DNA of 64,000 bases from Gluconacetobacter tumulisoli (GCF_014174155.1 NZ_JABEQM010000003.1:248001-312000); one strand, 5' to 3'. Positions 38,068-47,083 are shown, counted from the first letter of the stretch. Notes: generated by a model from the sequence alone, not told the origin. Numbers and translations are program-made.

Positions 38068-38886
38068 GAAGCATCGATGACCGCACCCGTCTTTTCGTTC
38101 ACGCCGGGCAGTTCGCCCGTGCTGGTGACCCTGCCGCACACCGGAACCGCCCTGCCGGCGGGGATGGAGGCGCGGTTGACCCCGCGCGGCCGGATGCTGC
38201 CCGATACCGACTGGTACGTGGACCGTCTGTATGCCGGCGCGCTGACGCGCGGGGCGGGGGTGCTGCGGGCGAACTATTCCCGCTATGTCGTCGACCTCAA
38301 TCGCGGCGCGGACGATGCGGCGCTCTATCCCGGCCGGCCCAGCACGGGGCTGGCGCCGCTGCTGTCCTTCGACGGTGATCCCCTCTACGTTCCCGGCCAG
38401 GAACCCGACGCTGCGTCCCTGGCGGAACGAACCCGCCTGTTCTGGGCCCCGTACCATGACGCGGTGACGGCGGAACTGGCGCGTCTGCGCGATATCTGGG
38501 GCTGGGCCGTGCTGTGGGACGGGCATTCCATCCGGTCCGAATGTCCGCGTCTGTTCGAGGGCGTGCTGCCCGACCTGAATCTGGGCACCCATGGCGGCCG
38601 GTCGTGCGACGCGGGACTGACCGACCGGCTGATTCGTCATGCCGCAGGCCTGACGGGTTACACCCATGTGCTGAATGGGCGGTTCCAGGGCGGATACACG
38701 ACCCGCCACTACGGGCAGCCGTCCGGGCATATCCACGCCATCCAGCTGGAAATCGCGCAGAGCGCCTACCTGGCCAGCGAGGATGCCCCATGGCCGGCCG
38801 ATCCGGCGAAAGAGGCACGGCTGCGTTCGGTCATCGACGGCTTCCTGGACATCGTCATCGCCTGGCGGCCCGAGGGTTCGGCATAA
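38056..38886 (+). CDS. hutG: N-formylglutamate deformylase
   Basis: Zinc-dependent N-formylglutamate amidohydrolase (276 aa) giving glutamate and formate. Family landmarks: VLVTLPHTGTALPAGM, DTDWYVDRLY, the metal/base region LWDGHSIRSECPRLFEG and GRFQGGYTTRHYGQPS with HAIQLEIAQSAYL. ATG at 38056 has AAGGGATC before it; an ATG at 38077 (MTAPVF) is an equally good start with AAGGGATG before it. It closes the hutF-hutG operon. Confidence 0.93.
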   Translation: MTRDEASMTAPVFSFTPGSSPVLVTLPHTGTALPAGMEARLTPRGRMLPDTDWYVDRLYAGALTRGAGVLRANYSRYVVDLNRGADDAALYPGRPSTGLAPLLSFDGDPLYVPGQEPDAASLAERTRLFWAPYHDAVTAELARLRDIWGWAVLWDGHSIRSECPRLFEGVLPDLNLGTHGGRSCDAGLTDRLIRHAAGLTGYTHVLNGRFQGGYTTRHYGQPSGHIHAIQLEIAQSAYLASEDAPWPADPAKEARLRSVIDGFLDIVIAWRPEGSA

Positions 38887-38916
38887 TCGCGCAGTCCGTC
38901 ACCCTCTGCGGCCTGT

Positions 38917-39290
38917 GACGCGGGTATCCGGGGCGTCGGCCCCACGGGCGATGTCGCGGACCAGCGGGACCAGCCTTTCCGCCAGCAAGCCCTGGCCGCT
39001 GCCGTCCGGCAAGGCCAGGCAGATGTGCTGCGGCGTCACGCCGTGCAGGGACGAAACGCGATCCGCCGCCCATTCTGGCAGATTGGGATGGCCGGCCGGG
39101 CGGTCAGCACGGAATAGCCCAGCAGCCTTTCTCTGACGAAGGACCGAACGGTTTCCTGCGACGGGCTGCGCAGCGTGATATGCGGCACCAGGCCCCTGCT
39201 CGGCGAACGGAGACAGGAAATATTCGACGCTGTGCGGCAGGTCGATCCCCGACTCGTTGAGGCCGGTATACGGCGACAGGCGGTCCTGTC
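38917..39290 (-). pseudogene. LysR-type regulator fragment (broken)
   Basis: In the 405-bp gap between hutG and the C45 gene, the minus strand encodes the C-terminal effector domain of a LysR regulator in three frames. Readable pieces are LNESGIDLPHSVEYFLSPFA, then after a +1 shift LVPHITLRSPSQETVRSFVR followed by GYSVLTARPA, then after another shift GHPNLPEWAADRV. RSPS...VR...GYSVLTARP is a recognised LysR pattern. No HTH half is present upstream, so it is a remnant with at least two frameshifts and loss of the N-terminus. Confidence 0.65.
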
Positions 39291-39291
39291 C

Positions 39292-40329
39292 CTATGCCCG
39301 TCGCGGCATGTCGAAGATGAAGCGGGCGGGGCCGGACATGGTGTCGTGGATCTGCCCTGCGACCCCGTCCTCCGTTACCATGAACTGGACGGTGGCCAGC
39401 GTATTTTCCTCGTCCGGGTCGGCGGGGTCGTCGCGGCGGATCGGCAGGCCCGGACCGGCCCGGTCGCGCAACACCGCCAGCGGATCGCGTGCCGCCAGGC
39501 CGGATTTTACCAGATCGTCCCCTCGCGACTGCCGACTGGCCGAGGAATCGGTGACGATTTGCGGGATGTGACGGTCGTCGGGATGGATGGCGTGGTTGGC
39601 ATGGACCGCCGGCGCCGTGACAGGCTGGACGGAGCAGCCATGGGCCGAGAATTCGATGCTCACCAATCGCGGATCGCCCGCCTGGGCCATCGCCAGATGA
39701 TAGCCGCCCGCCCGTTCCGCATGGCGCAGCAGGTCGATGGCCTGGTCCAGGCCGGTGCAATCCAGCATCGCCCGCGCCAGTACCATGCGGGGCACGCCCG
39801 TGGCGACGGCCCGGAAGCGGATATTGTTCACCGTCACGACCAGCCCGGCATCATTCAGCGCGAAGGCATGTCCGGGCAGCGAGGCCGGATAGAGGAACGA
39901 CGAAAAGGCGATCCCGTCCGCCGGTTCCACCCGCACCCAGGCGCAATGTCCCCGGAAGGCAGGATCTCCGTCCTCGTTATGCGCGATGGTGATCGGCGGG
40001 CCGGGCAGCATCACGGTCGTGCAGCCTTCCGGCGCCATCGCCCAGATGTCGCCGCGACAGTTCCAGGCGAACAGGTCGGCGAACGGCACGTCCAGCCCGT
40101 GGGCCATGCCCTGCAATTCGGCGAACTGGCGGGGGAACAGCCGCTCCACCTGATCGCGCATGTGCCTGACGCGCTGGTCGTCGCGATAGGCGGTCACATG
40201 CGTCCAGCCGGTGGTGCGGATCAGGTGGGCATGCACGATGTCCCGCCCGAACCGGCCCATTCCCGCGCCGATGTCGTAAGGGCTTCCGCGGACCGTCAGC
40301 GCCCGCAGCGCGGCATGGGTCGCCGTCAT
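39292..40329 (-). CDS. Peptidase C45 / acyl-CoA:6-APA acyltransferase-like Ntn hydrolase
   Basis: Protein of 345 aa in the Ntn-hydrolase family of penicillin isopenicillin-N acyltransferase. The autoprocessing Gly-Cys is at residues 102-103 in APEGCTTVML, the same numbering as the fungal acyltransferase, followed by PITIAHNEDGD. The Cys would become the N-terminal nucleophile after self-cleavage. Its ATG overlaps the stop of the upstream aminotransferase (ATGA), so the pair is coupled. Bacterial members usually hydrolyse or transfer acyl groups on amino-acid-like substrates; the true substrate is unknown. Confidence 0.82.
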   Translation of the reverse strand: MTATHAALRALTVRGSPYDIGAGMGRFGRDIVHAHLIRTTGWTHVTAYRDDQRVRHMRDQVERLFPRQFAELQGMAHGLDVPFADLFAWNCRGDIWAMAPEGCTTVMLPGPPITIAHNEDGDPAFRGHCAWVRVEPADGIAFSSFLYPASLPGHAFALNDAGLVVTVNNIRFRAVATGVPRMVLARAMLDCTGLDQAIDLLRHAERAGGYHLAMAQAGDPRLVSIEFSAHGCSVQPVTAPAVHANHAIHPDDRHIPQIVTDSSASRQSRGDDLVKSGLAARDPLAVLRDRAGPGLPIRRDDPADPDEENTLATVQFMVTEDGVAGQIHDTMSGPARFIFDMPRRA

Positions 40330-41702
40330 GACGGCAGTGTGGCCAGCGCCGCGTCGATGGCGGCGCCCAGCCGGTCGACGATGCTGTCGATATCGTCGGG
40401 CGTGACGATGAAGGGCGGGGCCAGCAGCACATGGTCGCCGCGCGTTCCGTCCATCGTGCCGCCGGATGGATAGACCATCAGGCCGCGCGCCATCGCCTCC
40501 TGCTTGATGCGGGCATGCAGTTTCAGGGACGGGTCGAAGGGTGCGCGGGTCGCGCGGTCGGCCACCAGTTCGACCGCGCGGAACAGGCCGCGTCCCCGGA
40601 TGTCGCCGACATGCCGGCTGTCGCCCAGCCGTTCGACCAGGCGTTGCTGCAGGGTCTCGCCCATCGCCGCCACGTTGGCCAGCAGCCCGTCGCGACGAAG
40701 GATATCCTGAACCGCCAGGCCGGCGGCCGCGGCCATCGGGTGGCCCATATAGGTGTGGCCATGCATGAATGCGCCGGACCCGCCGGCGAACGCATCGAAG
40801 ATCCGGCCCGACAGCAGGACCGCGCCGATCGGCTGGTACCCGCCGCCCAGCCCCTTGGCGATCGTCATCAGGTCGGGCGACACGCCGTCCTGCTCGCAGG
40901 CATGCAGCGTGCCGCACCGGCCCATGCCGCACATGACCTCGTCCAGGATCAGCAGCACGCCGTACCGGTCGCAGATCTCGCGGATGCGTTTCAGGTAATC
41001 CCCGACGGGGGGAACCGCGCCGGCCGTCGCGCCGACGACGGTTTCGGCGACGAAGGCCATGACCTGGTCGGGGCCGAGTTCCAGGATCCGATCTTCCAGC
41101 GCCTGGGCGGCGCGCGCGGCGTAGGCCGCGTCGCTCTCGCCGGGTTCGCGCAGGCGATAGGCGTAGCAGGGATCGATATGATGGGTGTCGATCAGCAGCG
41201 GCTGGAAGGCCGCGCGGCGGCCCGCATTGCCCCCGGCGGCCAGTGCGCCCAGCGTGTTGCCGTGATAGCTCTGCCGCCTGGCGATGACGTGGCGGCGCTG
41301 TGGCTGCCCGGTCTCCACCATATACTGGCGGGCCATTTTCACGGCGGCTTCGATCGCCTCGGACCCGCCGCTGACCAGATAGACGCGATCCAGACCCGGC
41401 GGGGCGTCCGCGATCAGCCGTTCGGCCAGTTGCTCGGCCGGTTCCGAAGTGAAGAACCCGGTATGGGCATAGGCCAGGCGGTCGAGCTGCGCATGCAGCG
41501 CGGCCAGCACGTCGGGATGCTGGTGACCAAGGCAGGAAACGGCGGCCCCGCCCGAGGCGTCGATATAGCGCCGTCCTTCGCTGTCGATCAGTTCGATTCC
41601 CTGTCCGCCGACGGCGACGGGCAGGGTGGCGCGCGTCGTGCGATACAGCAGGCGGGTCATGCGGCGCGCCCGCGAGGCAGGAAACGGGTCATGGTCGGCC
41701 AT
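40326..41702 (-). CDS. Class III aminotransferase (aspartate aminotransferase family)
   Basis: PLP-dependent fold-type I class III aminotransferase (about 458 aa). It has SGGSEAIEAAVKMARQY, the ring-stacking SYHGNTLGALA, the Asp of ILDEVMCGMGRCG and the PLP-Lys in MTIAKGLGGGYQPIGAVL. The Lys is followed by a HGHTYMGHP motif typical of omega-aminotransferases. ATG at 41702 is assumed; 41660 and GTG 41780 are other options, and no strong RBS singles one out. It is co-transcribed with the C45 hydrolase and divergent from a class II aldolase. Likely amines: beta-alanine, taurine-like or diamino acids. Confidence 0.88.
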   Translation of the reverse strand: MADHDPFPASRARRMTRLLYRTTRATLPVAVGGQGIELIDSEGRRYIDASGGAAVSCLGHQHPDVLAALHAQLDRLAYAHTGFFTSEPAEQLAERLIADAPPGLDRVYLVSGGSEAIEAAVKMARQYMVETGQPQRRHVIARRQSYHGNTLGALAAGGNAGRRAAFQPLLIDTHHIDPCYAYRLREPGESDAAYAARAAQALEDRILELGPDQVMAFVAETVVGATAGAVPPVGDYLKRIREICDRYGVLLILDEVMCGMGRCGTLHACEQDGVSPDLMTIAKGLGGGYQPIGAVLLSGRIFDAFAGGSGAFMHGHTYMGHPMAAAAGLAVQDILRRDGLLANVAAMGETLQQRLVERLGDSRHVGDIRGRGLFRAVELVADRATRAPFDPSLKLHARIKQEAMARGLMVYPSGGTMDGTRGDHVLLAPPFIVTPDDIDSIVDRLGAAIDAALATLPS

Positions 41703-41849
41703 CGCGTTGGCAAGCCGCCGGCGAATGCGGTCATTCGGCGCAGCACCGGGGACGGGGTGGGCATGGCCGATTCTTGGCACGCTTCATCCGGTTGTGCAAC
41801 AATCGGTCCGACGGCCGAACCCGCCGTCCCGAGGCATGAGGTACGATAT

Positions 41850-42653
41850 ATGGCCCATCCGCTCCTTCCCCACGGGGATGGTTCCTCCGGCCCATCGGCC
41901 GGCCATAACCGGCCGGATCTGGAGGCCGAGATCGTATGGCAGGCGCGGGCCGATCTGGCCGCGTGCTTCCGCATGGCGGCCCGCCTGGGGCTGGAAGAAG
42001 GGATCTGCAACCATTTCTCGGCCCTTGTTCCGGGGTATGACGATCTGTTCATCGTCAATCCCCATGGCTATGCCTTTCGCGAACTCACGGCCTCCAGCCT
42101 CCTGATTTGCGATTTCGACGGCAATGTCGTCGCCGGTGCGGGCCAGCCCGAGGCGACGGCGTTTCATATCCATGCCCGTATCCATCACCAGGTGCCGCGT
42201 GCGCGGGTGGCGTTGCACACCCACATGCCCTACGCCACCGCCCTGACGATGACCGAAGGGGATCCCCTGCTGTTCGCCGGGCAGACCGCCCTGAAATTCT
42301 ATGGCCGCGTCGCGGTGGATCGACAGTATAACGGGCTGGCGCTGGACGCGGCAGAAGGCGATCGCATCGCGGCGGCCATCGGCGCGGCTGACATCGTCTT
42401 CATGCGGCATCACGGCGTGATGGTGCTGGGCCCGACGATCGCCGAGGCCTGGGACGATTTGTATTATCTGGAACGGGCCTGCCAGGTGCAGTGCCTGGCC
42501 ATGGCGACCGGACGACCCCTGCTGCCCGTCGACCCTGCGATCGCCGAGGCGACGGTGCGTCAGATGCGCGAGGGGGACCCGGATTCCGCGCGGCTGCACC
42601 TTGCATCGGTGCGGCGCGTTCTGGACGCCGAGGATCCGTCCTACCGGTCGTGA
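41850..42653 (+). CDS. Class II aldolase/adducin-family protein
   Basis: Zinc aldolase-fold protein (267 aa). Metal ligands are read in VALHTHMPYATALT and FMRHHGVMVLGPT, with NHFSALVPGYDDLFIVNPHG near the start; the Glu of the aldolase is less clear. Members cleave sugar phosphates or act as decarboxylases. ATG at 41850 has GAGG upstream. Divergent from the aminotransferase; substrate not inferable. Confidence 0.85.
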   Translation: MAHPLLPHGDGSSGPSAGHNRPDLEAEIVWQARADLAACFRMAARLGLEEGICNHFSALVPGYDDLFIVNPHGYAFRELTASSLLICDFDGNVVAGAGQPEATAFHIHARIHHQVPRARVALHTHMPYATALTMTEGDPLLFAGQTALKFYGRVAVDRQYNGLALDAAEGDRIAAAIGAADIVFMRHHGVMVLGPTIAEAWDDLYYLERACQVQCLAMATGRPLLPVDPAIAEATVRQMREGDPDSARLHLASVRRVLDAEDPSYRS

Positions 42654-42852
42654 GAATGCGGCGCGGAACACCGTCTGGGGGGCGTTTGGCTGGGGCCGTT
42701 TGGAAACCCGGTCCGACGGCGATCCGATGCGCACTCCCTGCGCTGCGCGGTGGACGGCTCATGAGGCCGCACCGCTTCGATGCGGGAAACCCACGACAGA
42801 TACATGCTTTTTCAGGGCGCTTTCGCGCGCCGGACCGGATTCAGACGGACGG

Positions 42853-43713
42853 CTAGAGGGCGATCAGCGCCAGGTTGGCACGTAGGAAATCATCCATGCA
42901 TTCCACCGCGGCACCCGTGGCCGCGTGGCTGCGCAGCAGGCTGAATTCCAGATGGTCCAGTGGCGGCAGGGCCTCGGCCTCGCCGATGATGTCGACGGAC
43001 GGCGGCACGCTGCATCGCGCGAGGGCCGCGACCGCGAGGCCGGCCTGAACGGCGGCGACCAGCCCCGGCAGGCCCGCACTGAAGCAGGCGCAGCGATAGG
43101 GGCGGCCGGCCTCGCCTAGCGCCTGCAGCACGCCCGACCGCGCGGCGCATCCGGGTTCGAACAGCGCGACCGGCAGAGGATTGCGCGTCCAGGCTTCATG
43201 CGCGCGGGATGCCACCCAGACCAGCGGTTCGCGTCGCAGGACCGGATAGGGTTGTTCGGGCAGGCGGGTGACGATCGCCAGGTCGATCCGCCCGGCCGCG
43301 ATGGCCGGCACCAGCCGCACCGATGGTTCGCAGACCAGCTCGACGGTGACCAGGGGATGATGCGCCGCGACATGCGACAGGATGGGGGGCAGCAGGAAAC
43401 CCGCATAATCGTCCGGGACGCCCAGCCGGACGCAACCGCGTTCCTCGGGCTGGGTCACGCTGGCCCAGACCTCGTCCGATACATGCAGCAACCGCCGTGC
43501 CTGGACCAGGAAATCCGCGCCGGCCGGCGTGGGGACGACGGAACGGGGATGGCGGACCAGCAGCGGCCGCCCAACGCTTTCCTCCAGCCGCTGGATCTGC
43601 ATGCTGACGGCGGACTGGCTGCGTCCGATCCGTGGGGCGGCCGCCGACAGGCTGCGACATTCCACGACGGTCACGAAACTGCGGAGAAGATCAAGATCGA
43701 GCGGATGAGACAT
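42853..43713 (-). CDS. LysR-family regulator
   Basis: LysR regulator of 286 aa: HTH in TVVECRSLSAAAPRIGRSQS and AVSMQIQRLEESVGRPLL, effector domain with VRLGVPDDYAGFLLPPILSH and TRLPEQPYPVLRREPLVWVAS. The C-terminal part resembles regulators of amino acid or aromatic metabolism. It is divergent from an EamA-type transporter with 98 bp between the starts, probably its target. The 199 bp after its stop hold nothing recognisable. Confidence 0.88.
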   Translation of the reverse strand: MSHPLDLDLLRSFVTVVECRSLSAAAPRIGRSQSAVSMQIQRLEESVGRPLLVRHPRSVVPTPAGADFLVQARRLLHVSDEVWASVTQPEERGCVRLGVPDDYAGFLLPPILSHVAAHHPLVTVELVCEPSVRLVPAIAAGRIDLAIVTRLPEQPYPVLRREPLVWVASRAHEAWTRNPLPVALFEPGCAARSGVLQALGEAGRPYRCACFSAGLPGLVAAVQAGLAVAALARCSVPPSVDIIGEAEALPPLDHLEFSLLRSHAATGAAVECMDDFLRANLALIAL

Positions 43714-43811
43714 GCCATCAGCATAACGGATGGCAGCGTTCAGTTCTATTCGTTTGATTGAACGGAAGAAGCCGTCCACTGTGCGGCCGTCCGCCACGAC
43801 AGGTTTTCGTC

Positions 43812-44711
43812 ATGATCCTTCGCGACCATCACGGTCATCCCGCACTGAAGCTGGCCTTCGCCATGCTGCTCTCCGGCACCATCGGCGTGTTCGTGGTGCA
43901 GAGCGGGCTCGGCCCGATCGACGTCGTGTTCTGGCGGTGTGTGTTCGGCGCGGCGTTCATGGGGGCGTGGTGCCTGTTTCGCGGCTATTTCCGTGATCTG
44001 GCCTGGCGGGGCGTAGGGATGGCGATCCTGTGCGGGGTGCTGGTGGTCCTGAACTGGATCACGCTGTTCACCGCCTATCGCCTGACGTCGATCGCGACGG
44101 CCACGATCGTCTATAACGCCTCGCCATTCTTCGTGGTGCTGGCGGGACGCCTGTTCCTGGGTGAGGCGATTACCCGTGACCAGCTGGTCTGGATGCTGGC
44201 CGCGTTCGGCGGCGTGGTGCTGGCCAGCGGCCTGCTGTCGTCCGGGGGACATGGGGAGGCGGGCTGGGCGGCCGGCACCGCGATCACCCTGGTGGCGGCG
44301 ATGCTGTATGCGATGACGACCCTGATTTCCAAGGGCATGGGGCATCAGCGGCCGGAAATCACCGTGTTCTGGCAGACCGCGACCGGCATCGTGCTGCTGG
44401 CGCCGCTGGTCGACCTGTCCCATCCGATGCCGGCCGCCGCATCCTGGGGGTGGCTGCTGGGGCTGGGGGCGATTCATACCGGCCTGTGCTACGTGCTGAT
44501 GTATGCGTCCTATTCCCGGCTGACGACCTCGGCGATCGCTACGCTGTCCTTCATCTATCCCCTGGTGGCGATCCTGAGCGACTGGATGGTCTACGGCCAT
44601 CGGCTGACGGCGGCGCAGATCACCGGCGCGCTGGTGATCGCGGTGGCGACGCTGGGGTCGCGGCTGGGCTGGCGGGTGGGATGGCCGCGCGGCTATTCCC
44701 GCGCCGGATAG
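43812..44711 (+). CDS. EamA/DMT-family transporter
   Basis: Ten-helix drug/metabolite transporter (299 aa) with two EamA repeats; ATATIVYNASPFFVVLAGRL in the first half and SAIATLSFIYPLVAILSDWM in the second are typical. Such proteins usually export amino acids or related metabolites. ATG at 43812 starts just after a TTTTCGTC run. Divergent LysR neighbour suggests an inducible exporter. It ends 3 bp before the convergent MmyB-type regulator. Confidence 0.87.
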   Translation: MILRDHHGHPALKLAFAMLLSGTIGVFVVQSGLGPIDVVFWRCVFGAAFMGAWCLFRGYFRDLAWRGVGMAILCGVLVVLNWITLFTAYRLTSIATATIVYNASPFFVVLAGRLFLGEAITRDQLVWMLAAFGGVVLASGLLSSGGHGEAGWAAGTAITLVAAMLYAMTTLISKGMGHQRPEITVFWQTATGIVLLAPLVDLSHPMPAAASWGWLLGLGAIHTGLCYVLMYASYSRLTTSAIATLSFIYPLVAILSDWMVYGHRLTAAQITGALVIAVATLGSRLGWRVGWPRGYSRAG

Positions 44712-44714
44712 AAT

Positions 44715-45506
44715 TTACCCGTCGCAGGGCGGCAGCATCACCAGCTTGTAGTCCGGATGGCCGGCAGGAATCAGCGTGATCTGGTCGTGGACCAGCGGGC
44801 CATCCTGCGGGTGCATGAACCGTCGCGGGCCGCCCGTGCGCGACAGCACCGCATGTCCGGTCCAGAACCGCGCGAAATCGGGACTGTTCCGCAGCAAGGC
44901 CGCAATGACGCGCTCCAGGGCCGGGTCGTCAGCCAGACGCGCCGTATCGGCGCGGAATTCGGCCAGGATCCGGCGCGCGCGGTCATCCCAATCCTGCAGG
45001 AACGTTCGGGCAGCGGGGTCGAGGAAGACGTAGCGCAGCAGGTTTGGCTCCGGCCCCGACAACCAGCCGGCGAACAGATGACGTGCCCGGGCATTCGCAG
45101 CCCGCACGCACCATAGCCGGTCCAGAAGATAGGCGGGTGCGTCCATCAGGTCGGGCAGGCGGCCCAGCTCGGCCGGCAGGGATCCTGCCTCCGCTGCCCC
45201 GGGGGGACGCGGGTCCTTCTGGCGCGTGAGTTCGAACAGATAGGCACGTTCGGCCGGCGACAGGTGCAACGCATCGGCCAGGCGGCCGAGCGTCGCGGCA
45301 GACAGGGCGATGTCGCGTCCCTGTTCCGCCCAGGTGTACCAGGTGGTGCTGATGCCGCAGAGATGCGCCACTTCCTCGCGCCGCAGGCCGGGGGTGCGCC
45401 GGCGGACGGAGGCGCGTATCAAACCGGCCCGTTCGGGTGGCAACGCCTCGCGCCGGGCCCGCAGGAAGGCGCCGAGGATCGGCCGCTGGTCAGGGGGAAT
45501 CGGCAT
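44715..45506 (-). CDS. XRE regulator with MmyB-like C-terminal domain
   Basis: Helix-turn-helix regulator (263 aa). HTH: TPGLRREEVAHLCGISTTWYTWAEQG; the rest is the MmyB/PAS-like ligand domain, recognisable by LLDRLWCVRAANARARHLFAG and PRRFMHPQDGPLVHDQITLI. It likely controls the divergent methyltransferase at 45613 or a nearby oxidoreductase. Two direct TTATACC repeats lie in the 106-bp promoter region and are possible binding sites. Confidence 0.88.
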   Translation of the reverse strand: MPIPPDQRPILGAFLRARREALPPERAGLIRASVRRRTPGLRREEVAHLCGISTTWYTWAEQGRDIALSAATLGRLADALHLSPAERAYLFELTRQKDPRPPGAAEAGSLPAELGRLPDLMDAPAYLLDRLWCVRAANARARHLFAGWLSGPEPNLLRYVFLDPAARTFLQDWDDRARRILAEFRADTARLADDPALERVIAALLRNSPDFARFWTGHAVLSRTGGPRRFMHPQDGPLVHDQITLIPAGHPDYKLVMLPPCDG

Positions 45507-45517
45507 GGTGGCATGTT

Positions 45518-45547
45518 TTATACCAGGATAAATTGACATCTTATACC
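45518..45547. promoter_or_regulatory. Direct TTATACC repeats (candidate MmyB-type operator)
   Basis: TTATACC at 45518-45524 and again at 45541-45547, 23 bp (about two helical turns) apart, in the divergent promoter region. A TTGACA hexamer lies between them at 45533. Spacing suits dimeric binding on one face of DNA. Confidence 0.4.
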
Positions 45548-45612
45548 CGTGTTCGGAACCGGGCACCTTGCCGTTACCGGCCCGAAGGGGCGGCCGATAG
45601 GGGGATGGACAT

Positions 45613-46377
45613 ATGGCAGACGAACAGGATCATTTCGCGGCGCGCCATTACGGTGCGCGCGCGGCCAACTATGTCAGCAGCGCGGTCCACGGCGCCGGCG
45701 CGGATCTGGACGAGATCGAGCGGGTGGTCGCGGGCCGGGACTTGCGCCGCGTCCTGGATCTGGGGTGCGGCGGCGGTCATGTCGCCTATCGCGCTGCCCC
45801 GCACGTTGATGAGGTCGTGGCCTGCGACGTCACCCCGGAAATGCTGGAGGTCGTGGCGCACACCGCGCGACAGCGCGGCCTGGACAATATCGTGACGCGC
45901 CGCGCGGCGGCCGAATCCCTGCCGTTCGCGGACGGTGCGTTCGACGCCGTGCTGTGCCGGTTCACTGCCCATCACTGGTCCGACATGGAGGCCGGAATGC
46001 GTGAGGCGCGTCGGGTGCTGGCGTCGGGCGGCATCGCCGTCTTCGCCGACGTCGTTGCCCCGGCGGACCCGCTGTGCGACAGCTGGTTGCAGACGATGGA
46101 ACTGCTGCGGGACCCGTCGCACGTGCGCGATTATCGCGTGGCGGAATGGATCGCGGTGCTGGGGCGGGCCGGGTTCGCGGTGCGGCGGATGACATCGCAC
46201 CGGCTGCGGATGGAGTTCGCCGACTGGATCGCCCGGACCCGCACCCCGGCCGAACGGGCAGCCGCCATCCGGTCCCTGCAAATCGAGGCCCCGGCGACCG
46301 TGCGCGCGGCCTTCGCGGTCGAAAACGATGGCAGCTTCACGCTCGACACCGTCACGATAACGGTCGCGCCTGCCTGA
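45613..46377 (+). CDS. Class I SAM-dependent methyltransferase
   Basis: Methyltransferase of 254 aa. The SAM-binding motif I is VLDLGCGGGHVAYRAA, followed by the acidic VACDVTPEML and motif IV FDAVLCRFTAHHW; this is the UbiE/COQ5-like Methyltransf_11 group. It is 106 bp from the divergent XRE regulator. Small-molecule methylation is likely; the acceptor is unknown. Confidence 0.88.
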   Translation: MADEQDHFAARHYGARAANYVSSAVHGAGADLDEIERVVAGRDLRRVLDLGCGGGHVAYRAAPHVDEVVACDVTPEMLEVVAHTARQRGLDNIVTRRAAAESLPFADGAFDAVLCRFTAHHWSDMEAGMREARRVLASGGIAVFADVVAPADPLCDSWLQTMELLRDPSHVRDYRVAEWIAVLGRAGFAVRRMTSHRLRMEFADWIARTRTPAERAAAIRSLQIEAPATVRAAFAVENDGSFTLDTVTITVAPA

Positions 46378-46399
46378 ATGTCCGATATCCCGGGGGAAG

Positions 46400-47029
46400 T
46401 CAGTCCTGGTCGGGTGGACAATTGGCGTCGATGACCTGTCGGGCAAGGATGGCGACATTGCCGGCCGGCCCACCGGGCCCGAAGATCTGGGCGGCGATGT
46501 AGGTCCCTTCCATCAGCAGAAGCAGGCCGTCGGCCAGCAGGGCGGGGTCGCGCGCGTTCATGGCCTGGGACATGACGGTCAGGCGCTGCCGGACTTCCTC
46601 CTTCAGGCTGCCGGCCACCTGGCGGACGGGATGGGCCCGGTCGGGATATTCCACCACCGCGTTGGTCAGGCCGCAGCCGCGATACTCCGCCCGCGACGCA
46701 CGGTCGGCCAGGCCGCTGAAATAATCCAGGACCTGGGCACGGACATTGTCCGGGTGGCGGTCGGCCGTCATTTCGAAGCGCCGCCAGAATTCCTCCTGGT
46801 AATCGCACAGATAGGCGGCGGCCAGGTCGTCCTTCGAGCCGAAGGCCCGATAGAGGCTGGGCTTCGTCACCCCGGCGTTCTGCACGATCTCGTCCACGCC
46901 TACGGCGCGGATGCCGTGGCTGTAGAACAGGTCACGCGCGGCATCGCGGATTTTCTCCGCCGCACGGCGGCGTGGCGGGGCAGGGGACTCGGTTCCAGAG
47001 GACACGATCGGCAAGCTCGCGATTGACAA
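46400..47029 (-). CDS. TetR-family regulator
   Basis: TetR repressor (209 aa) with HTH in GIRAVGVDEIVQNAGVTKPS and LYRAFGSKDDLAAAYL, followed by an all-helical ligand domain with YRGCGLTNAVVEYP. The start is uncertain: the frame opens with TTG at 47029; GTG at 47005 is an alternative. Only 54 bp separate it from the divergent MFS gene, so it probably represses that transporter. An imperfect inverted repeat (TACTGAACGGTA) sits in between. Confidence 0.85.
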   Translation of the reverse strand: MSIASLPIVSSGTESPAPPRRRAAEKIRDAARDLFYSHGIRAVGVDEIVQNAGVTKPSLYRAFGSKDDLAAAYLCDYQEEFWRRFEMTADRHPDNVRAQVLDYFSGLADRASRAEYRGCGLTNAVVEYPDRAHPVRQVAGSLKEEVRQRLTVMSQAMNARDPALLADGLLLLMEGTYIAAQIFGPGGPAGNVAILARQVIDANCPPDQD

Positions 47030-47083
47030 TGTTACTGAACGGTACGTATCTATTTATAGCACAATAACCCATCGGTCGGCCAC

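Noticed and set aside
40431-41849. Upstream extension of the class II aldolase frame by about 470 residues
   Set aside because: The extension overlaps the aminotransferase on the opposite strand; the family start and a ribosome binding site are at 41850.
47030-47083. TACTGAACGGTA as a TetR operator
   Set aside because: Only the outer TAC/GTA pairs and two inner positions are symmetrical, so it is too weak to list as a site, though the location is right.
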